This document shows positions 9,462 to 17,270 of a DNA stretch of 64,000 nt, piece after piece (the first letter of the stretch is position 1; the number at the start of each line of letters is the position of its first letter). This DNA is from Bacteroidales bacterium (GTDB taxonomy: Bacteria > Bacteroidota > Bacteroidia > Bacteroidales > FEN-979). Under the pieces are notes generated by a model, which saw only the letters and a program-made list of their open reading frames with translations, was not told where the DNA came from and searched no databases. Location of the stretch: positions 62,001-126,000 of the forward strand of contig JALNWG010000001.1 in the NCBI GenBank assembly GCA_023231005.1, given 5' to 3'. The translations under genes and the position numbers were made by a program.

Positions 9462-9499
9462 GTTATAAACGTTAAAAGTGGTTAAGTGGTCTTAAATAA

Positions 9500-10438
9500 T
9501 TATTTTCTGGATCTTCCGGCAGCGGGTTTACTGATTCTTTTTCTTGCTGTTTTGGCTTTATCTTCAGGAGCCGGTTCGATTCCTTTTAACTTTGAAACTT
9601 TGGTATCAACAAAATCTTTCTTCACAATTTTGATACCCTCTTCATCCACCTCTTCTTCTTCAATTTCCTCCAGGACTTTTGATTTTACTTTAAAATCAAC
9701 ATCTTCGCCTTCTCCTCTTTCATCATCGGCAGCTTTTTTATCGCGATCCAGTTTGCGTTCCATCAATCCTTCTTCCATGGCTTTGATAATGGTGTCAACA
9801 ATCAAGGAGATTGATTTGGAGGCATCATCATTAGCCGGGATTGGGAAATCAACGGTACGGGGATCAGAATTGGTATCAACGATAGCGAAAGTGGGAATAT
9901 TCAATTTTTTGGCTTCTGCCAGAGCAATGTGTTCTTTCAGAATATCGACGATAAAGATGGCAGCCGGAAGCCGATTGAGATCGGCAATGGATCCGAGATT
10001 CTTTTCAAGTTTGGCACGCTCACGGGTTAGGGTAAGGCGTTCTTTTTTTGACAAGTTGGTATAAGAAGGACTGGCCATCAGTTTATCGATGGAGATCATT
10101 TTTCTGACTGCTTTACGGATTGTTGCGAAGTTGGTAAGCATACCACCGGGCCAACGCTCTGTAACATAAGGCATGTTGATACGTTTCACATGTTCAGCTA
10201 CAATTTCCTTGGCTCGTTTTTTAGTAGCCACGAAAAGCACCTTTTTACCTGATTTGGCAATTTGTTTCAAAGCAGCAGCGGATTCATCGATCTTGGCCAT
10301 AGTTTTATAGAGGTCGATGATGTGGATCCCGTTACGTTCCATGAAAATATAAGGAGCCATGGCAGGATTCCATTTTCTGCGGAGGTGTCCAAAGTGAACA
10401 CCAGCGTCTAATAAGGTATCAAAATTAGTTCTTGACAT
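9500..10438 (-). CDS. rpsB: 30S ribosomal protein S2 with charged C-terminal extension
   Basis: The first roughly 230 residues are a complete S2: LLDAGVHFGHLRRKWNPAMAPYIF, the segment VTERWPGGMLTNFATI and NIPTFAIVDTNSDPRTVDFPIPANDDA. Beyond residue 230 there is an extra tail of about 80 residues, first very acidic (EEIEEEEVDEEG) and then lysine/arginine-rich (KTARKRISKPAAGRSRK). Such tails on S2 are seen in other Bacteroidota. The tail is probably disordered and solvent-exposed. The gene lies between rpsI and tsf. Confidence 0.97.
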   Translation of the reverse strand: MSRTNFDTLLDAGVHFGHLRRKWNPAMAPYIFMERNGIHIIDLYKTMAKIDESAAALKQIAKSGKKVLFVATKKRAKEIVAEHVKRINMPYVTERWPGGMLTNFATIRKAVRKMISIDKLMASPSYTNLSKKERLTLTRERAKLEKNLGSIADLNRLPAAIFIVDILKEHIALAEAKKLNIPTFAIVDTNSDPRTVDFPIPANDDASKSISLIVDTIIKAMEEGLMERKLDRDKKAADDERGEGEDVDFKVKSKVLEEIEEEEVDEEGIKIVKKDFVDTKVSKLKGIEPAPEDKAKTARKRISKPAAGRSRK

Positions 10439-10464
10439 ATATTGTTGTTAGGAATTCTAAAATA

Positions 10465-10851
10465 TTAACGTTTACTGAACTGGAATCTTTTGCGGGCTTT
10501 TTTCTGTCCATATTTCTTACGTTCCACCATACGGGGATCACGCATCATTAAACCTTTGGCTTTCAAAGATGGACGAAATTCTTCGTTGATTTTACAAAGA
10601 GCACGGGAGATAGCTAACGCCAAAGCTTCTGCCTGTCCACGGATACCTCCGCCATCAAGGTTAGCTTTGATATCATACTTCCCCTGGTTATTGGTTACCT
10701 CAAACGGTTCGGTTGCCTTAAACTGAAGAATGGGTGTGGGAAAATAATTCTTAAACTCGCGGCCATTAATAGTAATAACGCCGGAACCTTCTTTAAGATA
10801 AATTCTTGCTACAGCAGTTTTCCTTCTGCCGAGAGTGTTGATAATTTCCAT
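10465..10851 (-). CDS. rpsI: 30S ribosomal protein S9
   Basis: 128 residues, normal length. N-terminal LGRRKTAVARIYLKEGSG, central DGGGIRGQAEALALAISRAL, and the basic C-terminal tail RKKYGQKKARKRFQFSKR that reaches the P-site tRNA, ending in the conserved S-K-R. It starts 1 bp after the rplM stop, so translation of the two is probably coupled. Confidence 0.98.
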   Translation of the reverse strand: MEIINTLGRRKTAVARIYLKEGSGVITINGREFKNYFPTPILQFKATEPFEVTNNQGKYDIKANLDGGGIRGQAEALALAISRALCKINEEFRPSLKAKGLMMRDPRMVERKKYGQKKARKRFQFSKR

Positions 10852-10852
10852 A

Positions 10853-11308
10853 TTATTTGATTGAGGTTAATTTCATAGGTTTCGGTTGTTGTGCCTGATG
10901 AGGATGTTCGCTTCCAGCATAGACATATAAGTTGCGAAACAGGTCCCGCCCAAGACGATTTTTTGGGAGCATGCCCCTGATCGCCCTTTCCACAACAGCA
11001 GTCGGCTTTTTTGAAAGGAGTTTGTCGGGAGTTTCTTCTTTCTGCCCGCCAGGATAACCCGAATGGGTTAGATAGATCTTCTCTTCCATTTTTTTGCCGG
11101 AAAGACAAATCTTTTCTGCATTGATAATGACAACATTGTCGCCACAATCAACATGTGGGGTGTAATTCGTTTTGGTTTTGCCTCTAAGCAACATGGCCAC
11201 TTTGGCAGCCAAACGACCCAGAATCTGGCCTTCGGCATCAATAAGCACCCACTCCTTGGTCACGGTGGCCGCGTTGGCGCTTACGGTTTTGTAACTTAAC
11301 GTATTCAT
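10853..11308 (-). CDS. rplM: 50S ribosomal protein L13
   Basis: 151 residues. Motifs WVLIDAEGQILGRLAAKVAMLLRG, TPHVDCGDNVVIINAEKI and RAIRGMLPKNRLGRDLFRNLYVYAGSEHPH are those of L13. It is the first gene of the operon rplM-rpsI-rpsB-tsf. A well-formed promoter (11357-11386) lies about 50 bp upstream, and the short leader can form a hairpin. Confidence 0.98.
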   Translation of the reverse strand: MNTLSYKTVSANAATVTKEWVLIDAEGQILGRLAAKVAMLLRGKTKTNYTPHVDCGDNVVIINAEKICLSGKKMEEKIYLTHSGYPGGQKEETPDKLLSKKPTAVVERAIRGMLPKNRLGRDLFRNLYVYAGSEHPHQAQQPKPMKLTSIK

Positions 11309-11332
11309 GCTTTTTTTCAGATTTTAAATGAA

Positions 11333-11353
11333 CCCTTTTCTTCCAAAAAAGGG
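11333..11353 (-). other. Hairpin at the 5' end of the rplM leader
   Basis: CCCTTTT and AAAAGGG can pair as a 7-bp stem with a 7-nt loop. It starts a few bases downstream of the -7 box, so it would be at or near the very 5' end of the mRNA. It could stabilise the transcript or act as a site for ribosomal-protein feedback; neither is shown by sequence alone. Confidence 0.45.
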
Positions 11354-11356
11354 CTG

Positions 11357-11386
11357 CAAATATAGAACTATTTTTAATCATGACAA
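11357..11386 (-). promoter_or_regulatory. Promoter of the rplM operon
   Basis: On the minus strand: TTG (11384-11386), 19-bp spacer, TATATTTG (11357-11364). This matches the Bacteroidota sigma-ABfr consensus (-33 TTTG/TTG, -7 TAnnTTTG) in both boxes and spacing. It predicts transcription start near 11350 and a leader of about 40 nt. Confidence 0.8.
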
Positions 11387-11504
11387 GGATTTTACCTTCA
11401 CAAATTGTTATTTATTTTGCGTATCCCTTATTTTATAGCATTATTTTGTAATTTTATGGCTTATTTTATTACTTGAATTTGAAAATCATTTTAATCGAGA
11501 TCGA

Positions 11505-12842
11505 ATGACATTTGAACGAATTCTTTTACATCAACTTACAAAAAGCCATCCTTTTTGCTTATTTGGTGCCAGAGGGACTGGAAAAACGACCCTGGCAAAA
11601 CAGTTTGGCTCCCGATTTAACAATATAATCAATCTCGATCTTCAGACGGCTGCTGACCGAAAAATATTTACAGGGTCAATTCCTCCGGATGAAATCATAA
11701 AAGCAATCAGTTTCATCAAAGGGAAGGAAATCCATGGAAAAGGAACACTCCTTGTGTTGGATGATATTTGTTCTTGCCCGGAAGCAACCAGATGGGTGAC
11801 CGGAATTAAGGACAACAACGGCCCCTTTTTCATGGCTACTGCTTCTTTTCATTCCAAAGAGACCAACATGTTAACCGATCCCCTTCATGGAGCATTTTCC
11901 CCGATTTTTCTCCATCCTTTTTCCTTTGAAGAATTTCTTATGGCCATAGAAGAACAAACAACTCTGGAAGCCTTCCGGGAGGTCCCTGTCCCAGTTTATG
12001 CCCACGAGAAGCTGTTACACTTTTTCCACCTTTACGCACTGATTGGAGGAATGCCAGAAATCGTCAATGAATATTCAAAATATCGTCATTTGTCGGGTTT
12101 AAAAAAATATTATGAGAAAATTGAAGAGGCATTTCTTCAATCAGTCACAGAAATTGATTCAGGAAAGAAAAGTAAAGATTTAGCCCGTGAAATTCTTCAA
12201 AACACATACCCTTTTGCAGCTACTCGCATCCGGTTCAACCACTTTGGCAACATCAACCGGGGGAGCAGGGAGGTTGGACAGGCATTCAGAATATTAGAAC
12301 AGGCTTTGTTGCTGCAACTGGTTTATCCCGTTACCTCCCCCTTATTGCCCTTGAAACCCGACAAATCACGATTTCCCAGAGTTCAGGTTACCGATTGCGG
12401 AATGGTCAATTATTTCGCTGGGATCCAAAAACCAATGTTTCAGTCACAGGATATGAATGCCCTTTTTAGAGGACAAATTGCACGGCAGGTAGTGGGACAG
12501 GAAATTCTCGGGACCGGAAAGATGGATACCCCCCCACAGTTAAATTTTTGGATCCGTAGCAAAGCTCAGTCAACCGCGGAGGTGGATTTTTTATTGAAAT
12601 ATGAAGATATGATCATACCGGTAGAAGTGAAATCGGGAGAACCTGGTCGATTGCGCTCCCTACATCAATTTATTGACGCAGCACCCCATCCTTTTGCAGT
12701 ACAGCTACATGCTTCCAAACTTGGCATTCATCAAGCCCAAACGATTAAAGGAAAGAAATTTTATCTGCTCAGCCTCCCCTATTTCCTGGCCGGTAAGATC
12801 CGGGAACATTTAGGAGGATTTAAACGGTTGGTCGAAGGATAA
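11505..12842 (+). CDS. AAA-type ATPase with DUF4143 domain
   Basis: 445 residues. The N-terminal P-loop ATPase has Walker A FGARGTGKTTLAKQF (about residues 20-34) and Walker B TLLVLDDICSC. The C-terminal DUF4143 part shows the nuclease-like core EVDFLLKYEDMIIPVEVKSG (E-V-D...E-V-K), reminiscent of PD-(D/E)XK folds. Proteins of this architecture are widespread, often multi-copy, in Bacteroidota and archaea; their role is unknown, and some are thought to be toxin or defence related. No partner gene is adjacent, because rplM lies upstream on the other strand and the gldA-like gene 31 bp downstream. It is complete; Walker and VEVK residues are intact. Confidence 0.85.
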   Translation: MTFERILLHQLTKSHPFCLFGARGTGKTTLAKQFGSRFNNIINLDLQTAADRKIFTGSIPPDEIIKAISFIKGKEIHGKGTLLVLDDICSCPEATRWVTGIKDNNGPFFMATASFHSKETNMLTDPLHGAFSPIFLHPFSFEEFLMAIEEQTTLEAFREVPVPVYAHEKLLHFFHLYALIGGMPEIVNEYSKYRHLSGLKKYYEKIEEAFLQSVTEIDSGKKSKDLAREILQNTYPFAATRIRFNHFGNINRGSREVGQAFRILEQALLLQLVYPVTSPLLPLKPDKSRFPRVQVTDCGMVNYFAGIQKPMFQSQDMNALFRGQIARQVVGQEILGTGKMDTPPQLNFWIRSKAQSTAEVDFLLKYEDMIIPVEVKSGEPGRLRSLHQFIDAAPHPFAVQLHASKLGIHQAQTIKGKKFYLLSLPYFLAGKIREHLGGFKRLVEG

Positions 12843-12854
12843 TTGTTACTTTTG
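12828..12854 (+). promoter_or_regulatory. Candidate promoter of the gldA-like gene
   Basis: TTG (12828-12830), 16-bp spacer, TACTTTTG (12847-12854), 19 bp before the ATG. The -7 box fits TAnnTTTG; the spacer is at the short end. The -33 box lies inside the end of the upstream ATPase gene. Confidence 0.45.
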
Positions 12855-12873
12855 CAGAAATTATTGATCATCC

Positions 12874-13848
12874 ATGTCCATTTCCGTCAAAGATATCACC
12901 AAATTATATGGGGTTCAGAAAGCCCTTGATTCGGTTTCATTTGAAATAAAACCGGGAGAAATTGTAGGACTTCTTGGTCCCAATGGTGCCGGGAAAAGTA
13001 CCTTGATGAAGATCCTTACCTGCTTCCTCCCCCCAAATTCCGGTCAGGCTTCTGTATGCGGTTTCGATGTGATGGACCAATCAATCGAAGTACGTCGGAA
13101 GGTAGGGTATCTGCCCGAAAACAATCCCTTGTATCTCGATCTTTATGTAAGGGAATTTCTTGAATTTATTGCCGGAACCCAACAGTTGAAAGGAAATACC
13201 CGTGAACGGATTTCTGAAATGATATCCCTCACAGGGCTGGAACCGGAACAGCATAAAAAAATCGGCGCTTTATCTAAAGGATACCGTCAGCGGGTGGGTT
13301 TGGCCCAGGCCCTGATCCATGACCCGGAGGTACTCATCCTCGACGAGCCCACATCCGGTCTTGATCCCAATCAATTGCTTGAAATCCGGGGACTTATCAA
13401 GGAAATCGGAACCCGTAAAACAGTCATGATTTCAACTCACATCATGCAGGAGGTAGAAGCCATCTGTAGCCGGGTTATCATCATTCATAAAGGTTGCATT
13501 ATTGCAGATGATGCAACACAAAACCTGCAACATATCTCAGGATCACAGCCAGTAGTAAAGGTGGAATTCAGTTTCCCTGTAAAAGAAGATTTGCTTCGTA
13601 AGATCCCCGGAATATTAAAGGCAACAGCAGTCGAAACAACTTCCGGAAATCCAGCATCCAGAAACCCTGACTCCCCGGTAGGCACACAGCATCCAGAATC
13701 TCATATCTGGTTACTCTCTTCAGCCCCCGAAAAAGATATCCGGGCAGCAGTGTTCCAATTTGCTGTCGATAACAAACTCACCGTTCTCTCGCTAACACGT
13801 GAAGAACAAAAACTGGAAGAAGTTTTTCAGGAGCTTACCAAGGATTAA
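12874..13848 (+). CDS. gldA: GldA-like ABC transporter ATP-binding protein
   Basis: Cytoplasmic ATPase subunit of an ABC exporter. Walker A is GPNGAGKST (about residues 35-43), the signature is LSKGYRQRVGLAQAL, Walker B is LILDEPTSGLDP, and the H-loop is ISTHIMQEVE. The run from PENNPLYLDLYV through DEPTSGLDPNQL is closely of the GldA type known from Flavobacterium gliding machinery, although GldA relatives also occur in non-gliding species. No permease (gldF/gldG) is next to it. At 324 residues it is about 20 longer than usual, because of a Pro/Ser/Asn-rich segment near residues 258-277 that coincides with a repeat-like DNA insertion. A less specific ABC-2 type ATPase is the alternative. Confidence 0.75.
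   Translation: MSISVKDITKLYGVQKALDSVSFEIKPGEIVGLLGPNGAGKSTLMKILTCFLPPNSGQASVCGFDVMDQSIEVRRKVGYLPENNPLYLDLYVREFLEFIAGTQQLKGNTRERISEMISLTGLEPEQHKKIGALSKGYRQRVGLAQALIHDPEVLILDEPTSGLDPNQLLEIRGLIKEIGTRKTVMISTHIMQEVEAICSRVIIIHKGCIIADDATQNLQHISGSQPVVKVEFSFPVKEDLLRKIPGILKATAVETTSGNPASRNPDSPVGTQHPESHIWLLSSAPEKDIRAAVFQFAVDNKLTVLSLTREEQKLEEVFQELTKD
13652..13698 (+). repeat. Repeat-like segment inside the gldA-like gene
   Basis: Two exact copies of CAGCATCCAGAA at 13652-13663 and 13687-13698. They are 35 bp apart, which is not a multiple of three, so they are read in different frames (N-P-A-S-R-N and H-P-E-S). This suggests the DNA, not the protein, was what repeated. The encoded stretch is the Pro/Ser-rich excess of the protein. 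Confidence 0.6.
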
Positions 13849-13896
13849 CCGATAATCAAAAAGAGCCATCTGTCAAGCAATTTACGATTTAATTGC

Positions 13897-13908
13897 AGAT
13901 TTACGATT
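13897..13908. repeat. Left arm of a 12-bp inverted repeat before metK
   Basis: AGATTTACGATT, exact reverse complement of 14144-14155, 235 bp apart. A shorter related copy, TTTACGATTT, lies just upstream at 13881-13890. Confidence 0.6.
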
Positions 13909-13958
13909 TTGAAATTGAAGGTTTTTGATCAATTTTTTCTTCTATCATGTTTTTTTTA

Positions 13959-13966
13959 TAATTTTG
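13959..13966 (+). promoter_or_regulatory. Candidate -7 box for metK
   Basis: TAATTTTG fits TAnnTTTG, but no good -33 TTG is found at the right distance. If used, it gives a metK leader of about 195 nt. Confidence 0.35.
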
Positions 13967-14143
13967 CATCTAGAAAAGTGGACAGATTTGATTGATTGCA
14001 ACCACTGGAAAAAAATGCTAAAAAGTTTTCCTTCCTTCAATCTTAAATCAAATACTTTCCCGTTTATAATTGATTCTGAATCTTTTCCGCCTGTCGGGGA
14101 GTTGGGAATTTTGAACAAAAACACCATAAGAATTGAAATCTAC

Positions 14144-14155
14144 AATCGTAAATCT
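14144..14155. repeat. Right arm of a 12-bp inverted repeat before metK
   Basis: AATCGTAAATCT, ending 13 bp before the metK start codon; pairs with 13897-13908. Confidence 0.6.
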
Positions 14156-14168
14156 TAAATTTTAAATC

Positions 14169-15515
14169 ATGGGATATTTATTTACATCGGAGTCCGTATC
14201 AGAAGGACATCCCGACAAAGTTGCCGATCAAATATCGGATGCCTTACTTGATGAATTCATGCGCTGGGATCCGGAATCGAAAGTAGCATGTGAAACTTTT
14301 GTTACAACTGGCCTCGTTGTATGTGGTGGGGAGGTCAAAACCCAGGGCTGGGTTGATGTTCAGGAAACTGCCCGCCGGGTAATACGCGACATTGGGTATA
14401 CCAAAGCAGAATACCGGTTTGATTCCGATTCCTGTGGGGTAATCTCTACCATCCATGAGCAATCGTCGGATATCAATCAGGGGGTAGTCCGTGAAAAGAA
14501 AGAAGACCAGGGTGCGGGTGATCAGGGAATGATGTTTGGTTATGCCTGCCGCGAAATGGACAATTTCATGCCCATGTCGATCGAATTGGCCCACATCTTT
14601 CTTCAGGAATTGGCAGCAATTCGCCGTGAAGGCAAACAGATGAAATATCTTCGTCCCGATAGCAAATCACAAGTTACCATTGAATACGACGATAAAGGAA
14701 AACCTGTACGCATAGATACCATCGTGATTAGTACCCAGCACGACGATTTCATTCAGCCCAAGACCAAGACACTGAAAGCTGAAAAAGATGCCGAAAAAGC
14801 TATGCAGGATAAAATCCGTGAGGATGTTCAAAAGATCCTGATACCACGGGTAAAAAAGATAATACCCACCCGCATTCAGAAACTCTTCCATGGAGATTTT
14901 AAATTGCATGTGAATCCAACCGGAAAGTTTGTGATCGGAGGACCTCACGGTGATACCGGATTAACCGGCCGTAAAATCATTGTAGATACGTATGGTGGTC
15001 ATGGCGCACATGGCGGCGGAGCTTTCAGCGGAAAAGACCCTTCCAAGGTAGACCGTTCAGCGGCCTATGCAGCCCGGCATATTGCCAAAAATATGGTGGC
15101 AGCCGGCATCGCCGATCAAGTGATGATCCAGGTCGCTTATGCCATTGGAGTAGCACAACCTGTGGGATTATATGTAAACACCTATAACACTGCAAAAGTC
15201 ACAGATAAAAAAGGCAACGTGCTTACCGATGGGGAAATCGCAGAAAAGATCAGTAAAATCTTTGATATGAGGCCCTACTCTATCGTGGAACGTTTCGGAT
15301 TGAAAAACCCGATTTTCCTGCCTACCGCTTCTTATGGCCATTTTGGGCGTGATCATTACCTCCGTGAGGTTGAAGTTTTCTATCCCGTTAAAGGATCCAA
15401 AGCTATGAAAGTCAACGGAAACGGGAAAGAGGTCTATTTGAAAAAAGTGGAGTTCTTTGCCTGGGAAAAGTTGGATTATGTAGATAAAATTAAAAAGGAG
15501 TTCGGTTGCAAATAA
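14169..15515 (+). CDS. metK: S-adenosylmethionine synthetase
   Basis: Makes SAM from methionine and ATP. The N-terminus MGYLFTSESVSEGHPDKVADQISDALLD holds the ATP-binding GHPDK motif, and the glycine-rich P-loop-like GGHGAHGGGAFSGKDPSKVDRSAAY follows near residue 275. At 448 residues it is longer than E. coli MetK (384). The excess lies mostly in a charged helical insertion around residues 200-245 (KAEKDAEKAMQDKIREDVQK), common in this phylum. Its last 10 bp overlap the next gene, so the two are probably translationally coupled. It would supply SAM to UbiE and the radical-SAM enzyme MqnE. Confidence 0.97.
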   Translation: MGYLFTSESVSEGHPDKVADQISDALLDEFMRWDPESKVACETFVTTGLVVCGGEVKTQGWVDVQETARRVIRDIGYTKAEYRFDSDSCGVISTIHEQSSDINQGVVREKKEDQGAGDQGMMFGYACREMDNFMPMSIELAHIFLQELAAIRREGKQMKYLRPDSKSQVTIEYDDKGKPVRIDTIVISTQHDDFIQPKTKTLKAEKDAEKAMQDKIREDVQKILIPRVKKIIPTRIQKLFHGDFKLHVNPTGKFVIGGPHGDTGLTGRKIIVDTYGGHGAHGGGAFSGKDPSKVDRSAAYAARHIAKNMVAAGIADQVMIQVAYAIGVAQPVGLYVNTYNTAKVTDKKGNVLTDGEIAEKISKIFDMRPYSIVERFGLKNPIFLPTASYGHFGRDHYLREVEVFYPVKGSKAMKVNGNGKEVYLKKVEFFAWEKLDYVDKIKKEFGCK

Positions 15516-16405
15516 AACCGTTTGTTTTTCTGATAGCAGTAATTCTGTTATCCCCCGGTGTTAAGGCACAGATCAAGATCCAAACCTATACCACCGCTAC
15601 TGATACCTTTTACTGGAAAAGATACCAGCATGTTCCCAAACCGGTAAAACTCAATCTGAAACCGCTCACGGTTGCAGGAGCGAAGAAAATCAAGGAATCT
15701 TTTCTGGCGAAGTGCTTGTCGCAATTTCCGCAATTCACCAACGATTCAGCGAACCGGTTTGGGTTCCATGATATAAAAAAGTGTCTGTTCCCGATAGATC
15801 TTAATGGCGACCGGCTTCCCGACATGATATTTAGTGGATTCAGTGGAGGGGAGTCGGATATTATCAGGATTTTCCTCAACCGGGGTGATACCTTTGAACT
15901 GGTGTTTGAAGATTATCAATATATTTCACAGATGGTCAGGGAAAAAGGAAAATTGACACAATTACAAACTGGTGATGTAGGATGTTGTGATGCTTACCTT
16001 TATTTCACCCGCGATTATAAGGTGATATCAGAAAATGGAAAACTGGATTTTATCAAGGGGAAACAAATCGTTGTATACGAAAATACCGAAGAACCTATAC
16101 ACTACTACACCCAACCGGTACCCTTTACCTCCAGGTCCGACACCATGATGGTACGCGCATCAGCCACACAGTTAAATGAACCATTCAATCCCCATCTTGA
16201 AACTTTTGGTAATATCGTTGCCAAATACCGTTCCAAAACAAGGGGGCTAATCCTTGCTCAAAAATCAATCACAAATGGAGATGATTGGTATTTTGTTGAA
16301 ATATTCCCCGATGTTTCACCCTCCGCTTCTATCTTATACGAAATCGATAAAATCCCTACGTTTTTGCGTGGATGGGTTTCCGGTCAGGCAATTGTGATAA
16401 AATGA
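15506..16405 (+). CDS. Secreted protein of unknown function with GCCDAY motif
   Basis: 299 residues, not recognised. The start is TTG at 15506 inside the end of metK, with AAGGAG at 15495-15500 five bases upstream, an unusually clear Shine-Dalgarno for this phylum; no ATG precedes the signal peptide (KPFVFLIAVILLSPGVKAQ). Visible features are an FG-GAP/VCBS-like acidic loop, FPIDLNGDRLPDMIF (D-x-N-x-D, possibly Ca-binding), and a vicinal cysteine pair in TGDVGCCDAYLYF; these look like the only cysteines in the mature chain. It has no T9SS sorting domain, so it is probably periplasmic or surface-facing by another route. The link with metK may be positional only. Confidence 0.75.
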   Translation: MQIKPFVFLIAVILLSPGVKAQIKIQTYTTATDTFYWKRYQHVPKPVKLNLKPLTVAGAKKIKESFLAKCLSQFPQFTNDSANRFGFHDIKKCLFPIDLNGDRLPDMIFSGFSGGESDIIRIFLNRGDTFELVFEDYQYISQMVREKGKLTQLQTGDVGCCDAYLYFTRDYKVISENGKLDFIKGKQIVVYENTEEPIHYYTQPVPFTSRSDTMMVRASATQLNEPFNPHLETFGNIVAKYRSKTRGLILAQKSITNGDDWYFVEIFPDVSPSASILYEIDKIPTFLRGWVSGQAIVIK

Positions 16406-16407
16406 TT

Positions 16408-17145
16408 TTAGTGATTGATCACCATTTTCTTTGTCGCAACAACCTTTCCATCCACCGAAAGGGAAGAAAAATAAATACCATCGTTCAGAGAAGAAGTATT
16501 GACGGTGATTTTTCCACTTGATGCCCCCAGATCTTCGGTTCTTACGGTAGCACCAACCAAATTACGAATAATCAGTTGACCATGATTTCCGGAAGGGAGT
16601 GAATAGTTAAAACTTGCATTGCTATTGGCCGGATTCGGATAACCAGATGACAGTGTTCCCTGTATTGATTCAACAGATTCAACACCAGTAGGGTAAGTGG
16701 TATAATTGACGGTAATGCAGGCCGAATCATTGGGATAATTAAGATCAAAAAACACGTAACGAACAATGCTAAGACCTTTTTGACCTCCGGTAGCATAGTC
16801 ACCGGAAAATTCGGTACTGATCTCACCCGGTGCAAGTGTTTTCGCATTGGGAGAAACAAAAACATTTGCCGGATAACAACTACCTGCCCAGCACATGGTC
16901 ACCTCGGTGTTAGCCAGTAATGAAACTTCCACCTTTTTGGAGAAAATACTTAATGGATGATCACTGGTATTTTTAACATCTACATAGGTGATCAGCAGGG
17001 TGCTATCGGGAGTTCCCGCATTGATAAGAACGGTGCTGTTGGTCAGAAGATTACCCAATTTATCATACAATGAAATGCTTTGCTGCGCATAACCAGCAAC
17101 AGATAACATGGCAATCAAAAGAAGAAGGGGAAAAAGTTTTTTCAT
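16408..17145 (-). CDS. Small secreted protein with T9SS sorting domain
   Basis: 245 residues: signal peptide (MKKLFPLLLLIAMLSVAGYAQ), one beta-rich domain of about 130 residues with two cysteines close together in MCWAGSCYPA, then a type A T9SS C-terminal domain from about residue 165 (GYPNPANSNASFNYSLP ... GIYFSSLSVDGKVVATKKMVINH). It would be exported by Sec, then by T9SS to the surface or medium. The function of the N-terminal domain is unknown. It converges with the preceding gene, stops 2 bp apart, and is divergent from the Omp28-like gene. Confidence 0.85.
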   Translation of the reverse strand: MKKLFPLLLLIAMLSVAGYAQQSISLYDKLGNLLTNSTVLINAGTPDSTLLITYVDVKNTSDHPLSIFSKKVEVSLLANTEVTMCWAGSCYPANVFVSPNAKTLAPGEISTEFSGDYATGGQKGLSIVRYVFFDLNYPNDSACITVNYTTYPTGVESVESIQGTLSSGYPNPANSNASFNYSLPSGNHGQLIIRNLVGATVRTEDLGASSGKITVNTSSLNDGIYFSSLSVDGKVVATKKMVINH

Positions 17146-17180
17146 CGCTATAAGATTTGAGTTAGAATGATTTGAAACAA

Positions 17181-17207
17181 CAAAAATACTGTTTTTTTTA
17201 TTACCAA
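17181..17207 (-). promoter_or_regulatory. Candidate promoter of the small T9SS cargo gene
   Basis: On the minus strand: TTG (17205-17207), 16-bp spacer, TATTTTTG (17181-17188), 35 bp before the start codon. Confidence 0.45.
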
Positions 17208-17235
17208 TAATTCATTTATTAACCTATAAAATATC

Positions 17236-17243
17236 TATTTTTG
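17236..17243 (+). promoter_or_regulatory. Candidate -7 box of the Omp28-like gene
   Basis: TATTTTTG fits TAnnTTTG, 27 bp before the ATG. No clear -33 box. Divergent from the promoter at 17181-17207. Confidence 0.4.
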
Positions 17244-17270
17244 TATATTCATCTTTTAAACCCATAATTC

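Larger units (their letters stand above)
13849..14168. other. 320-bp intergenic region between gldA-like gene and metK
   Basis: AT-rich and without a convincing gene. It holds an inverted pair of AGATTTACGATT (13897-13908) and AATCGTAAATCT (14144-14155), a TAnnTTTG box (13959-13966) and a short GC-rich patch CCGCCTGTCGGGGAG near 14088. A 77-codon open frame covers most of it but starts with a low-complexity Phe-rich run and shows no domain. No SAM riboswitch motif was recognised before metK. Confidence 0.6.

Noticed and set aside
9486..10064. Open frame of 192 codons antisense to rpsB
   Set aside because: Serine-rich low-complexity translation caused by the lysine/glutamate-rich rpsB tail; rpsB is certain.
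13925..14158. 77-codon open frame between the gldA-like gene and metK
   Set aside because: Low-complexity start, no recognisable domain, and it spans the inverted-repeat arm; treated as intergenic.
13967..14168. SAM riboswitch upstream of metK
   Set aside because: I looked for the conserved SAM-I and SAM-II core elements and did not recognise them.
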